Source of the DNA: a virus
Strand: one strand, 5' to 3'
Virus record (IMG/VR): IMGVR_UViG_3300011116_000922
Location: 1 to 64,000 of that record
Length of the DNA: 64,000 nt
Each line of letters opens with the position of its first letter. Position 1 is the first letter of the stretch. Below, piece after piece: positions 1-7,704 of this stretch. The notes below the pieces were generated by a model. It was not told the origin of the DNA. It worked only from the letters and a program-made list of their open reading frames with translations, and made no database searches. The translations under genes were made by a program, and so were the position numbers.

Positions 1-1266
1 CTGTGTTGCCCCTATGGATTCACCGGGAATCGGTGGCTGTGTTGCCACGGTAGATCCACCGGGAATCGGTGGCTGTGTTGCCCCTATGGATTCACCGGGA
101 ATCGGTGGCTGTGTTGCCACGGTAGATACACCGGGAATCGGTGGCTGTGTTGCCGCTATGGATCCACCACCGGGAATCGGTGGCTGTGTTGCCACGGTAG
201 ATCCACCGGGAATCGGTGGCTGTGTTGCCACGGTAGATCCACCGGGAATCGGTGGCTCTGCTGTGACTGTTATTGTTGCCACGGTAGATCCACCGGGAAT
301 CGGTGGCTGTGTTGCCGCTATGGATCCACCACCGGGAATCGGTGGCTGTGTTGTCGTCGTGACTGTTATTGTTGTCACGGTAGATCCACCGGGAATCGGT
401 GGCTGTGTTGCCACGGTAGATCCACCGGGAATCGGCGGTTCCATTTCTCCTATTCCTGATGGTGTTGACCCAATAGATCCGCCTCCACTCTTTCCGTACA
501 GGCTGGTTCTTCCTGCGCGAGAAATGTCTTCTGTCAATGAAGACAGGGCAGCAGCCTCTTCTTCTTTGCCTTCTCGTCTGCGTTGCAACGAGCGGCTTAT
601 CATGCCGCCCACCAGTGGGATTTTCGCTGCCATTTTTTCGGGCAGTTCTTTCATGTAATCGCTGATTTTTTCTTTAGCCGCAGCCCTCATGCCTGTTTCG
701 CGTACAAGCGGCTCTTCAATCTTGCTAATCATATCCATCAATTTACTGGCAATCTCGCCTTGCTTTCCACCACCCTTAAACACATTCTGTGCCACCTTCT
801 TGAAGGTGCGTAGGCGTTGCAGGATTTTTCGCTTTTGATCTACCGTTCTAGCCTTTGCTGCCTGTTCGCCCAAACTAACAACAGCATCAAATATTTCATA
901 TGCAGCCGACTGATCTACAGTTTTTTCGGATCTGGATCCAAATATTTCCTGATTTTTTGTTACCAGTTCCTCTGCGGTTTTACGCAAACCGTCTAGAACC
1001 GCATCTTGAATTTCAGATTCCGTTCCCTCCAAGTCTCGCATGGTTTGGAGCAGGGCTTTTCGGAACCCCGATATTTCTTCTTTCACTTGTTCCGGTGTCA
1101 CGGTCGGGCCAATGGGAACCGCTGTTGCTGTGGGTGCAGCCGCAGTAACCGTGGTTGTAGTGGTAGTGGCACTAGTGGTCTTGGTTTTCAGAAAACGACC
1201 AGTTGCGGGATCAATTGGTGCCCCGCGTCGTCCTCTTCCTGACCCTTTTTTCTTGCCTCTTGCCAT
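1..1266 (-). CDS. Virion structural protein with collagen-like repeats, tape-measure candidate (partial, runs off left edge)
   Basis: The reading frame is open on the minus strand from ATG at 1266 to base 1 (422 codons, no stop), so the C-terminus lies outside the window. The start follows the TAA of the upstream 60-codon ORF with no gap. The product begins with a very basic Gly/Arg/Lys-rich stretch (MARGKKKGSGRGRRGAP), then a Thr/Ala-rich linker (about 30-55), then a predicted helical region (about 55-270) with charged heptad-like segments and a short hydrophobic patch (KIPLVGGMI). From about residue 277 it becomes tandem PPIPGG-type units of mostly 12 residues. I do not recognise the family. 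A gene directly after a gp26-plus-small-ORF pair is where many tailed phages place the tape measure, so this is a candidate tape-measure or hub protein. That role is inferred from position only. Confidence 0.75.
   Translation of the reverse strand, partial: MARGKKKGSGRGRRGAPIDPATGRFLKTKTTSATTTTTTVTAAAPTATAVPIGPTVTPEQVKEEISGFRKALLQTMRDLEGTESEIQDAVLDGLRKTAEELVTKNQEIFGSRSEKTVDQSAAYEIFDAVVSLGEQAAKARTVDQKRKILQRLRTFKKVAQNVFKGGGKQGEIASKLMDMISKIEEPLVRETGMRAAAKEKISDYMKELPEKMAAKIPLVGGMISRSLQRRREGKEEEAAALSSLTEDISRAGRTSLYGKSGGGSIGSTPSGIGEMEPPIPGGSTVATQPPIPGGSTVTTITVTTTTQPPIPGGGSIAATQPPIPGGSTVATITVTAEPPIPGGSTVATQPPIPGGSTVATQPPIPGGGSIAATQPPIPGVSTVATQPPIPGESIGATQPPIPGGSTVATQPPIPGESIGATQ
23..440 (-). repeat. 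Tandem PPIPGG-coding repeat array, 11 copies
   Basis: On the plus strand ccgggaatcgg occurs 11 times starting at 23, 59, 95, 131, 170, 206, 242, 293, 332, 389 and (as a ccgggaatcggc variant) 425. The spacings are 36, 36, 36, 39, 36, 36, 51, 39, 57 and 36 bases, all multiples of three, so the frame of the minus-strand gene is kept. Units read as PPIPGGSTVATQ with variants such as PPIPGGGSIAATQ and PPIPGESIGATQ. Two longer spacers encode extra Thr/Val-rich segments. The array probably continues beyond the left edge. Confidence 0.9.
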
Positions 1267-1449
1267 TTACGCCCTTTTCTTGTTTTTTGCTTTGTCTCGT
1301 TCTTCTTTCAAATAAGATATTAGCAAATTTATGTATACCTCGCGCTCCCAAGGTATCAGCGATTCCACCTCCTCAAGTGAGTACTTGTGGTGCTGAACAA
1401 GCGAAAAATTGGTCTTATAGAACGCTGACAGATCCGTATGTGTCAGCAT
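1267..1449 (-). CDS. Small tail-assembly protein, gp51/chaperone-like, in -1 frame of gp26
   Basis: This 60-residue product has the core KYSLEEVESLIPWEREVY, a pattern I associate with small proteins encoded after gp26 in T4-like phages and with tail-assembly chaperone C-terminal parts. Its ATG (1449) shares one base with the gp26 stop (TGATG), so it could be expressed by coupled reinitiation. It also sits in the -1 frame relative to gp26 behind a T_TTT_TTT run, so it could instead be the C-terminal extension of a frameshifted gp26. The reading frame is open upstream of the ATG to the slippery site. The next gene begins immediately at its stop codon. The gene is probably real; the gp51 or GT-like label is tentative. 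Confidence 0.7.
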   Translation of the reverse strand: MLTHTDLSAFYKTNFSLVQHHKYSLEEVESLIPWEREVYINLLISYLKEERDKAKNKKRA

Positions 1450-2156
1450 CAGAGAAAAAAATCAGTGATGTTCTCCATTGCCACATTCATCTTGTTTTGG
1501 CAGGCTGGACATGTAAACCCAAATTCGTACTTTACTGATGGTGCAGACTTTAGATATTCCGTGATTTCCTTGAATTGTTCGGGAAGCATATTCTCTACAA
1601 ACAGGTTGATGTCGTCTTCGTATACATTTCCACGCTCATACACATCATCCTTGTACAGCACTTTGTCTATGCATGAGTAAGTCATTTCAAATATCATGGA
1701 TGCCTCGTCCTTGGTGGCATCCAAATCGTGAATGTTTGGGTATCGCATTACCAGCGTGATGTCGTCATTGATCTTGATGTTTGGATTTCTGTCATCAACA
1801 ATGGTCTGTGTTTGCAGTTTGTCGATGTTGATTTTCACCGGGGTTTTGCCCTCGCACTTGGGGCACTTCACGGTTGGCTTTAGTTCTTCTCCCACAGACT
1901 TTGCGCGAATCTGCAACATGGCATGATTTGCGTCTGCTGCGGGAATCTTCTTTGTGTCCAGTTTGTTTTCCGTGCAGGCAAGGATCATGTTGCGAATAGC
2001 ATCAATTACCTGATTGGGATTGCCGCTTTGGAGCGCGATCAGCAGCACCTTTTCTTCTTTCACCAAGAACGGGCGATACTTCACCACAAGTTTCGATATG
2101 GGTAGGGTCATGGTATAGTACGGTACTGTAGACGGAGCAAGTCTCAATTTTTCCAT
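1449..2156 (-). CDS. 26: Baseplate hub subunit gp26-like (T4_baseplate family), possible tail-assembly chaperone
   Basis: The 235-residue product (T4 gp26 is 208) opens with LPISKLVVKYRPFLVKEEK, characteristic of the T4 gp26 family, followed by a helical segment and a four-cysteine zinc-type site made of CPKC (98-101) and CPAC (216-219). In T4, gp26 acts in assembly of the baseplate hub. The C-terminus reads through seven T residues on the coding strand immediately before TGA, and the downstream ORF begins in the -1 frame. This is the arrangement of gpG/gpGT tail-assembly chaperones in other tailed phages. The family call is strong; the chaperone role is inferred. Confidence 0.82.
   Translation of the reverse strand: MEKLRLAPSTVPYYTMTLPISKLVVKYRPFLVKEEKVLLIALQSGNPNQVIDAIRNMILACTENKLDTKKIPAADANHAMLQIRAKSVGEELKPTVKCPKCEGKTPVKINIDKLQTQTIVDDRNPNIKINDDITLVMRYPNIHDLDATKDEASMIFEMTYSCIDKVLYKDDVYERGNVYEDDINLFVENMLPEQFKEITEYLKSAPSVKYEFGFTCPACQNKMNVAMENITDFFL
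1455..1461 (-). other. Candidate -1 ribosomal frameshift site T_TTT_TTT
   Basis: On the coding strand the gp26 frame reads GAT TTT TTT CTC TGA, which contains an X_XXY_YYZ heptamer (T TTT TTT) phased to the zero frame. A one-base backward slip gives TCT CTG ATG and enters the downstream 60-codon frame without a stop. The fusion would be 296 residues. The phasing is seen directly; use by ribosomes is inferred. Confidence 0.5.
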
Positions 2157-2194
2157 TGTGTGTCCTTTTCAGATATAGAGTTCAGCGCGTATCT

Positions 2195-2202
2195 TATTTA
2201 TG
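2195..2202 (-). promoter_or_regulatory. Candidate T4-type late promoter (CATAAATA)
   Basis: The minus strand reads CATAAATA, one base from the T4 late consensus TATAAATA. It lies about 40 bases upstream of the gp26 ATG and overlaps the stop codon of the preceding tube-fold gene. An AAAGGA ribosome-binding site follows shortly before the gp26 ATG. The window encodes the late sigma factor gp55, which makes such sites meaningful. Confidence 0.5.
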
Positions 2203-2908
2203 CCTTCTTGGGCGAGAAAATGCTGCCAATGCCATTCATCACATTTGATGCGCCTTCACCGATTCCTTGGAATAGTGCAGCAATTCCCAGACCACTACCG
2301 TTGTTCTTCGGCACATTAGGTGGAGGAAATTCTCCACCGTTGTATTCGGGGAACTGTCTGACATAGAATGCGGATGTGTATTTTCTGAAAGAAAAGGTCA
2401 CTTCTTGAGTCAGGTATTCGTTTTCGCGGTCGTTGGCAAAACTCAAGTCTCCAATCATTTTTGGATACAATTCTTCCACCAACGACACATATGACACCTG
2501 ATCGCTTTTGTCCAGTACATGAACTGCAAGCGTTCCCACATAATCATCGTAGTAGCCCAGTTTGTAGTCGTTGTTGTTGACCACATTACTCATCCATTTT
2601 TCAAAGAACCTGCGTTCCGTCATGTCGCGGGACAGGATGTATGTGAGTGAAATTTCTCCACCGTACAGAATTTCATACGGCATCTGACGAGCAGGGCCGT
2701 AGACGCGATATCCTGTGGTGGAAATGTTTCTGCCCGGAATGGTCACACTCATGCAGCGAATCATCATGTTCGGCATGGTTGGGTTTTCATCTACCATTAC
2801 TTTAGGCAAACGAAACTCTGCAACATATCGGTTGGTGGTCAGAAAACTGTTATCCAGTATGTTGGATATGATATTTTCTACTTTGGATGTGCCTTCGAAT
2901 TGTGTCAT
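2198..2908 (-). CDS. Tail-tube-fold protein (gp19/gp54 superfamily)
   Basis: This 236-residue protein has the pattern of T4-like tube proteins: NRYVAEFRLP near the N-terminus, a CMSVTIPGRNI strand, YGPARQMPYEI, a FFEKWM helix and then GYYDDYVGTL. A glycine-rich tail ending in SIFSPKKA follows. Proteins of this superfamily form the gp19 tube or its initiator gp54. A canonical gp19 exists elsewhere in the window (34068-34682), so this copy is more likely a tube initiator or cap-proximal subunit. It overlaps the upstream gene by ATGA at 2905-2908 and precedes gp26. T4 gp54 is longer (320), so the orthology is uncertain. Confidence 0.65.
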   Translation of the reverse strand: MTQFEGTSKVENIISNILDNSFLTTNRYVAEFRLPKVMVDENPTMPNMMIRCMSVTIPGRNISTTGYRVYGPARQMPYEILYGGEISLTYILSRDMTERRFFEKWMSNVVNNNDYKLGYYDDYVGTLAVHVLDKSDQVSYVSLVEELYPKMIGDLSFANDRENEYLTQEVTFSFRKYTSAFYVRQFPEYNGGEFPPPNVPKNNGSGLGIAALFQGIGEGASNVMNGIGSIFSPKKA

Positions 2909-3510
2909 GGGTTGTTCTCTGTTTTAATGGCTTGATTGTAAGCGTTGCGGCGAATGGTTACTTTTCTTCCTTGCACAAACAGGGCAAGGTCAACATCAAC
3001 AAGCACATCCCTAAATTCAGCCGGAATCAGTATGGGGCGTTTCCGAAATCCACTTTTTACATATCTGCGATAGCAAGGCTTGAAGAATTTGAATTTTCTA
3101 AGAGACAGCATCCGTTCGTAACTTGCCCCTAGACGCACAAACGATGGATCGCCACTACGCTTCTGTGGCAAGAATTTCACGATAGCATCAAAGAGTTGCC
3201 GCCGCCATTTTGCACTCAAGAAATGCAAATTAATGCCTTCAAACCCATCGGTGTGTACATCAGTGATGATTACCAGCGGGAACATATCGTATGGAGAATA
3301 CGAGTTCAGGAATTTTTCGGTTTGTGGTTTATATTTAAAAAATACGATTTGACCGGGCAGAAACACATTGGGTGTGTGTAGAACCTTTTCGTGAGCAAGG
3401 TACTTCAGTAGTTGTATGTATGATTGGTTGCTGCCGCCCAGTCCTGTTACCGTTTCCTCAAGCAGCATCTTTAGTTCATCTGCTTTTTGTTGTGGGTTGG
3501 GTATGGTCAT
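2905..3510 (-). CDS. Conserved T4-like virus protein of unknown function, next to gp4
   Basis: I chose the ATG at 3510 (201 residues), which overlaps the gp4 stop as ATGA, rather than the 3558 start buried in gp4. The product contains LPGQIVFFKYKP, then YDMFPLVIITDV and FEGINLHFLSAKWRRQL, a β-rich signature seen in a conserved protein of many T4-like phages. The C-terminal half is basic, with many Lys/Arg (for example RKFKFFKPCYRRYVKSGFRK), compatible with nucleic-acid contact. In T4 the neighbour of gene 4 is gene 2 (DNA-end protector), so a gp2-like role is possible by synteny only. Confidence 0.7.
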   Translation of the reverse strand: MTIPNPQQKADELKMLLEETVTGLGGSNQSYIQLLKYLAHEKVLHTPNVFLPGQIVFFKYKPQTEKFLNSYSPYDMFPLVIITDVHTDGFEGINLHFLSAKWRRQLFDAIVKFLPQKRSGDPSFVRLGASYERMLSLRKFKFFKPCYRRYVKSGFRKRPILIPAEFRDVLVDVDLALFVQGRKVTIRRNAYNQAIKTENNP

Positions 3511-3950
3511 GGTTTGCGTCCAAACAGATCGTCTTCGGTGAGTACTTTGAATTCCCAACCACGGCTAGACGCTGCTTCTGTGGCTGCTTTCCATTTTGCG
3601 CTGTTGGTTATCCAAGTCTGCATTTCATACAGGTAGTTCCGGGATTTGCGCTTGGGCTTCTTTGGTTCGCAGCACTGCTTCTTGGGCTTTACCTCAATCA
3701 GCATGGTTTTAACCGCGCCTTGAGTGGTACGCATCTCCACAATGAAATCCACATAGTAGCGGTGTGGCTTTTTGTCCAGTGGACTGATGTACGGGATCAC
3801 CACTTCTTCAGACCCCCAACGAACCACCGTTTGGTTTAAATCGCAGAATTTCATAAATCGCCGCTCCCACATGGATCGGTACACTATCTGTGTGGGGTTA
3901 CCCATGTACTTGGATGGGTTCGTGGGCGAAAAATATCCTTTGTAGGGCAT
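3507..3950 (-). CDS. 4: Head completion protein gp4
   Basis: The 147 residues match the T4 gp4 length (150). Key segments are RSMWERRFMKFCD (about 25-37), WGSEEVVIPY, DKKPHRYYVDF and MLIEVKPKKQ. The E...D...ExK spacing is that of a restriction-like/TnsA-type nuclease core, which this family is known to resemble. gp4 acts at the packaged head before tail joining. It is the first gene of the minus-strand set and stands back-to-back with gp48, with only 37 bases between them. The identification is secure; nuclease activity is inferred from the motif. Confidence 0.92.
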   Translation of the reverse strand: MPYKGYFSPTNPSKYMGNPTQIVYRSMWERRFMKFCDLNQTVVRWGSEEVVIPYISPLDKKPHRYYVDFIVEMRTTQGAVKTMLIEVKPKKQCCEPKKPKRKSRNYLYEMQTWITNSAKWKAATEAASSRGWEFKVLTEDDLFGRKP

Positions 3951-3987
3951 ATAGATATGTAGAATACTCCACCGAGGAAATACTTAA

Positions 3988-5460
3988 ATGGCATTACCCC
4001 CGATTGTAAACCGATCCGTAAAGAGTCTAGCAACTAGTCCACCCGATGATGGGTGTTTTGCTACCAATGCCCCGCGAACGGGGGCAGTCGTGGCACGGGA
4101 ACTGTCGGCACGGCGTGGTGATGATGAAACGGTACAGAAACTAGAGTCATTCAAAGAAAATATTCGAGGATCTCGGGTTCAGCCCCCGATCATGCGGTAT
4201 CCCGTTGATATTGGGAGTGCAAAAAGCGAAATTCCCCACATCATGCAGTTCAAGATTTATTGGCGGTGGGAAAATCCTGAATTTGCCAAGGAAGCACAGA
4301 AACTCAAGATGGAGGCAGAATCCACCTTGAAAGAAATGGAAAGCGCACAGTGGCTGTTGGAAGAGTCCAACTACAACATGGATGAACTGATGCGTTGGGG
4401 TGGTGTTGCTCCTACTTCTGAAATTGGTAACGCTATGGGGATGTTGCTTGATCCTTCATATGTGAATCCGCAAGACCCTTCTCAAAACAAAAATCTAGAC
4501 GAATTGTTGAGCAATCCCGAAACCCGAGAAGAGGGTCGCCGGATCATGGAGCGCAATTTGCGAAACGCAAATGATCGCGTGAACAGTATTGGTTCGGAAT
4601 TTGGTACTAATGCTTTGGGAGAGACAAACTTCGGTGCCACGCCCGTAACCCAAGACAGTAATGTTTTGAGCGGTCGGTTCAACAAGTTGTTGGCTCAGGC
4701 TACTCCTGAAGGCTTGCAGAAGGGCTTGGATTATCTTGGTCTGAAGCAGCGCGATCCCCAGTACGATCAGATGGTTTCCATCTATCTGCCTGTATGCACC
4801 CGGATCAACAACGAAGACGCATTTGCGTATAATGACGCTGACATGAAACTTGCATCGGGAGCAATGGCTGCTCTTGGAACTTTGCAAAGCGGAACTAGTC
4901 TTGTTCAGCAAATCGGTCAGTTGTCAAAGGAAGCAGCAGCAGGACTAGCAACATCTCTTGCGTCAAATACTGCTTTGGCAGGAGTTATTCCTTCTGTTAC
5001 AGGTATGGTGCTTAATCCCCGTGTGGAAAAAATGTTCCAACAGAAGGATATTCGTCAGTTCACATTCTCTTGGGATTTCTATCCACGCAACGAAGTAGAA
5101 GTCAAGAACATCAAAGACATCATCGACACCTTCCGTTACCATTCACATCCGGCTCGTTCTAAAGTGAATGATGTGACCGGAAAGGATCTTGGCACCGATC
5201 CCCAAATCATGCTTCGTGTTCCCGCAGAATTCACGGTAAAGTTCCTGTCATCAGAGTCGGGTGGTTCGGGAAACGGATTTGTGGAAAACGAATACATTCC
5301 AAAACTCTCTCGGTGTGTGGTCACAAACATTTCCGTTGATTACGCTCCCAATGGAGTGTTCTCTACACTGAAAGACAATTCGCCTTCCGCGTACACACTC
5401 TCAATCACAGTCTCTGAAATTGCTCAACTCACCCGCGAGGATGTGGAGGCTGGCTTCTAA
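3988..5460 (+). CDS. 48: Baseplate tail-tube cap gp48-like
   Basis: This 490-residue protein (T4 gp48 is 364) shows RYPVDIGS near residue 70, the middle segment VSIYLPVC, and a C-terminal tube-fold region with LNPRVEKMFQQKDIRQFTF, FRYHSHPA, RCVVTNISVDYAPNG and a TREDVEAGF ending. These are hallmarks of gp48, which caps the baseplate and seeds the tail tube. The extra length is a helical insertion at about 100-260, including an AQKLKMEAESTLKEME stretch. A GAGGAA ribosome-binding site precedes ATG 3988. It is the first plus-strand gene and overlaps gp53 by one base (TAATG). Confidence 0.88.
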   Translation: MALPPIVNRSVKSLATSPPDDGCFATNAPRTGAVVARELSARRGDDETVQKLESFKENIRGSRVQPPIMRYPVDIGSAKSEIPHIMQFKIYWRWENPEFAKEAQKLKMEAESTLKEMESAQWLLEESNYNMDELMRWGGVAPTSEIGNAMGMLLDPSYVNPQDPSQNKNLDELLSNPETREEGRRIMERNLRNANDRVNSIGSEFGTNALGETNFGATPVTQDSNVLSGRFNKLLAQATPEGLQKGLDYLGLKQRDPQYDQMVSIYLPVCTRINNEDAFAYNDADMKLASGAMAALGTLQSGTSLVQQIGQLSKEAAAGLATSLASNTALAGVIPSVTGMVLNPRVEKMFQQKDIRQFTFSWDFYPRNEVEVKNIKDIIDTFRYHSHPARSKVNDVTGKDLGTDPQIMLRVPAEFTVKFLSSESGGSGNGFVENEYIPKLSRCVVTNISVDYAPNGVFSTLKDNSPSAYTLSITVSEIAQLTREDVEAGF

Positions 5461-6356
5461 TGTACTTCAAAGAATTTCCTGTTGTCCCGTATCCGTATTA
5501 TATTGGCGACCAACGCCTGTACGCAATTGCGCGAAATGTGCTGCGTAGGGTTGCGCTCACTAGCGTGATTAATGGTCAGGTTGCCTTTATTGAATACAAT
5601 GTCAAGGACGGTGAAAAGCCGGAACATATTGCAAATCGTTTGTACGGAAATTCTGCGTATCACTGGCTGGTGTTGCTGTGCAACAACATTGTTGATCCGT
5701 ATTACGGGTGGTATATGTCGCAGTCCAGTTTGGAGCAGTACACCCAAAAGCGGTATTCGGGAATGGTTGCGTATTTCAGCGATGGCTTGGGTGGATTCAC
5801 ATACAACACCGAATTTGCTCAAGGCTGCACACTGAATCAAAACGGTCAGTCGGTGAGCATCAAAAATTACCGCGATACTTTCTGCGAACTAGCCGTTGAA
5901 ACGCCGTCTGTGAGGGTTGGCAGTGCCACGGTTTCCACTCCCAGTGGTTCCACGGCTAACATCTACATTGAAAAGGTGCTTCCGTACATTTACGGGGTAC
6001 ACAACTTCCAACTGGAAAGACCCACCGGAAGTGCGGAGGGAGCCTGTGGCGCACAAGAGTTTCCGGTAGCCGATCCGCTTTCGCGGCAGACCGCAGATTA
6101 CGAAGAGTACACTCCCGTATTGGGCAATCAATATCCTGCTTTGGGTATTGGTGGAGCAGCAGGAGCAACGGTTCAATTTTGGGAAACCTATATTGGCAAG
6201 TACATGGGAATTTCCGGCGATGAAATCAACACCTATGCCGTAAGCAACTATATCTACGAGCAAAACACCAATGACACCAAGCGAACCATCCGCATATTGA
6301 ACCCTGCCTTTTTGGATCAAGCCATGAAGGAACTCAAAGCGGCAATGGGAGTTTAA
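5460..6356 (+). CDS. 53: Baseplate wedge subunit gp53-like, enlarged
   Basis: The N-terminus carries the gp53 pattern: ANRLYGNSAYHWLVLL and NNIVDPYYGWYMS, preceded by a short β-strand segment with FIEYNVKDGEKPEHIA. gp53 is a small wedge component that completes the wedge before hub attachment. At 298 residues it is about 100 longer than T4 gp53 (196). The extra sequence lies between about 105 and 230, and the usual C-terminal part resumes with GDEINTYAVSNY and RTIRILNPAFLDQAMKEL. The start overlaps the gp48 stop (TAATG). The call is firm; the insert has no recognised function. Confidence 0.88.
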   Translation: MYFKEFPVVPYPYYIGDQRLYAIARNVLRRVALTSVINGQVAFIEYNVKDGEKPEHIANRLYGNSAYHWLVLLCNNIVDPYYGWYMSQSSLEQYTQKRYSGMVAYFSDGLGGFTYNTEFAQGCTLNQNGQSVSIKNYRDTFCELAVETPSVRVGSATVSTPSGSTANIYIEKVLPYIYGVHNFQLERPTGSAEGACGAQEFPVADPLSRQTADYEEYTPVLGNQYPALGIGGAAGATVQFWETYIGKYMGISGDEINTYAVSNYIYEQNTNDTKRTIRILNPAFLDQAMKELKAAMGV

Positions 6357-6359
6357 AGT

Positions 6360-7703
6360 ATGCCAAACACGAACGGCAGTGACATCACAAAAGCAGGCGA
6401 CTACAAGATCAAGAAAATGGTCTTGCGGTCAGGCTTGAACGAAGACTATGTGGACATTCGTGCCCTGTACACCACCTTTGAGGTGTTTGAGGACATGTTC
6501 TCCCCGTACATGACCGCAAAAATCTACATGGTGGATTCGTTGAATCTGCCCGAGAAATTGCCCATCCGTGGTCAGGAAACCCTTGAATTGGAATTCGTCA
6601 CGGACTTTCCAAACATGGAAACCGTCAAAAAGATATTCAAGGTGTACAAGATAGACAGGCAAAAGATCGACCCAAACGGTCGTGGTCAGCAATATGTGCT
6701 GCATCTAATCAGTGAAGGTGGGTATTTCAATTACACCGAACGCTGTGGCTATTCCGTGAAGGGAAAAGTTTCGGACATGGTGAAAGCCGTTTTCAAGAAG
6801 CACTTTCCCGAATATCTGTGGAAAGACACCTTGGAGATACAACCCACAGCGGACAACTTCTCGTATGTTCTTCCGCAGTCGTACAGCCCATTCAAGGCAA
6901 TCACTTGGTTGGCGCGTAGAGCGGTGAGCGGTGTAAAAACAGACTACTCTCCGTATTTCTTCTACGAGTCGATGGACGGCTATCGCTTTCAGAGCCTGTC
7001 CAAGATCATAGAACTGGGAGAGCAGTTCAAGGACAAGTACTATTTCATCAAAAGCAATGTGAATCGCAACCCCGAAACCAACGAAGGTTCAGGAATCAAG
7101 GTGGGTGGCGTTTCCAAATTGCCAAGCATATACCACCGGATTCAGACCCTTCAGGAAGAGATGCGATTCGACATGGTGGAGAATATTGGATCCGGTGTAG
7201 TTGCGTCCCGCATGAGCGTTCACGACATCATGCGTAAGGAGCGGCGCGACTACACTTTTAAGGAAGCCGACATATTCAAGGACATGAAAAAGATCGGCAA
7301 GAATCCCCATTTTATTCAGGCAAACAGCAAGGAAAGCAACGAGTTCTTTGAGAAAAGCAATTCTGCGTACTTCTTTGTTCCGTATGCGCCATTCACCGTG
7401 TACACAAAAGACAACAAGATCCAAGACAATTCTCGCGTGGAAGAGTACTTCTTACAAAGAAAGTATTTGGTGAACACCATGCTGACACAGAAGATCAGCA
7501 TTGAAATCTACGGAGACAGCAGCAAGCGGGTGGGGCAACTCATGGACATCTTTGTACCAAAGATTGCTGCGGACGGGCATCTTCAGAACGAACCCCAAGA
7601 CAAGAATTTGAGCGGTGATTATATGATTACATCCATCTGCCATAAGTTTGGCACGAAGTATGCGTGTGTAATGGAACTTTCTCGTAATTGCATGGGAGTA
7701 TGA
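6360..7703 (+). CDS. 27: Baseplate hub subunit, gp27-like
   Basis: This 447-residue protein sits immediately before the gp5-type spike, as hub proteins do. Early β-strands with FEVFEDMFSPYMTAKIYMVD resemble the first tube-like domain of T4 gp27 and the late-control protein D fold. QSYSPFKAITWLARRAVS and SPYFFYESMDGYRFQSL are typical of the phage hub domain that loads the sample peptide. The C-terminus has IEIYGDSSKRVGQLMDIFVP, then DYMITSICHKF. T4 gp27 is 391 residues. The function is structural: a trimer linking the tube to the spike. Fold assignment is by pattern and position. Confidence 0.78.
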   Translation: MPNTNGSDITKAGDYKIKKMVLRSGLNEDYVDIRALYTTFEVFEDMFSPYMTAKIYMVDSLNLPEKLPIRGQETLELEFVTDFPNMETVKKIFKVYKIDRQKIDPNGRGQQYVLHLISEGGYFNYTERCGYSVKGKVSDMVKAVFKKHFPEYLWKDTLEIQPTADNFSYVLPQSYSPFKAITWLARRAVSGVKTDYSPYFFYESMDGYRFQSLSKIIELGEQFKDKYYFIKSNVNRNPETNEGSGIKVGGVSKLPSIYHRIQTLQEEMRFDMVENIGSGVVASRMSVHDIMRKERRDYTFKEADIFKDMKKIGKNPHFIQANSKESNEFFEKSNSAYFFVPYAPFTVYTKDNKIQDNSRVEEYFLQRKYLVNTMLTQKISIEIYGDSSKRVGQLMDIFVPKIAADGHLQNEPQDKNLSGDYMITSICHKFGTKYACVMELSRNCMGV

Positions 7704-7704
7704 A

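Noticed and set aside
23-440. CRISPR-like appearance of the repeated ccgggaatcgg units
   Set aside because: Spacers are also repeated, spacing is a multiple of three throughout and the array is translated; there are no unique spacers or cas genes.
14-658. Plus-strand ORF of 214 codons with GIGGCVATVD repeats
   Set aside because: It is the complement of the PPIPGG array of the minus-strand gene, which continues through it with proper start, spacing to upstream genes and longer frame.
3511-3558. N-terminal extension of the unknown protein next to gp4 (start at 3558)
   Set aside because: The extension is fully inside gp4 coding sequence; ATG 3510 gives the ATGA overlap used by the neighbouring genes.
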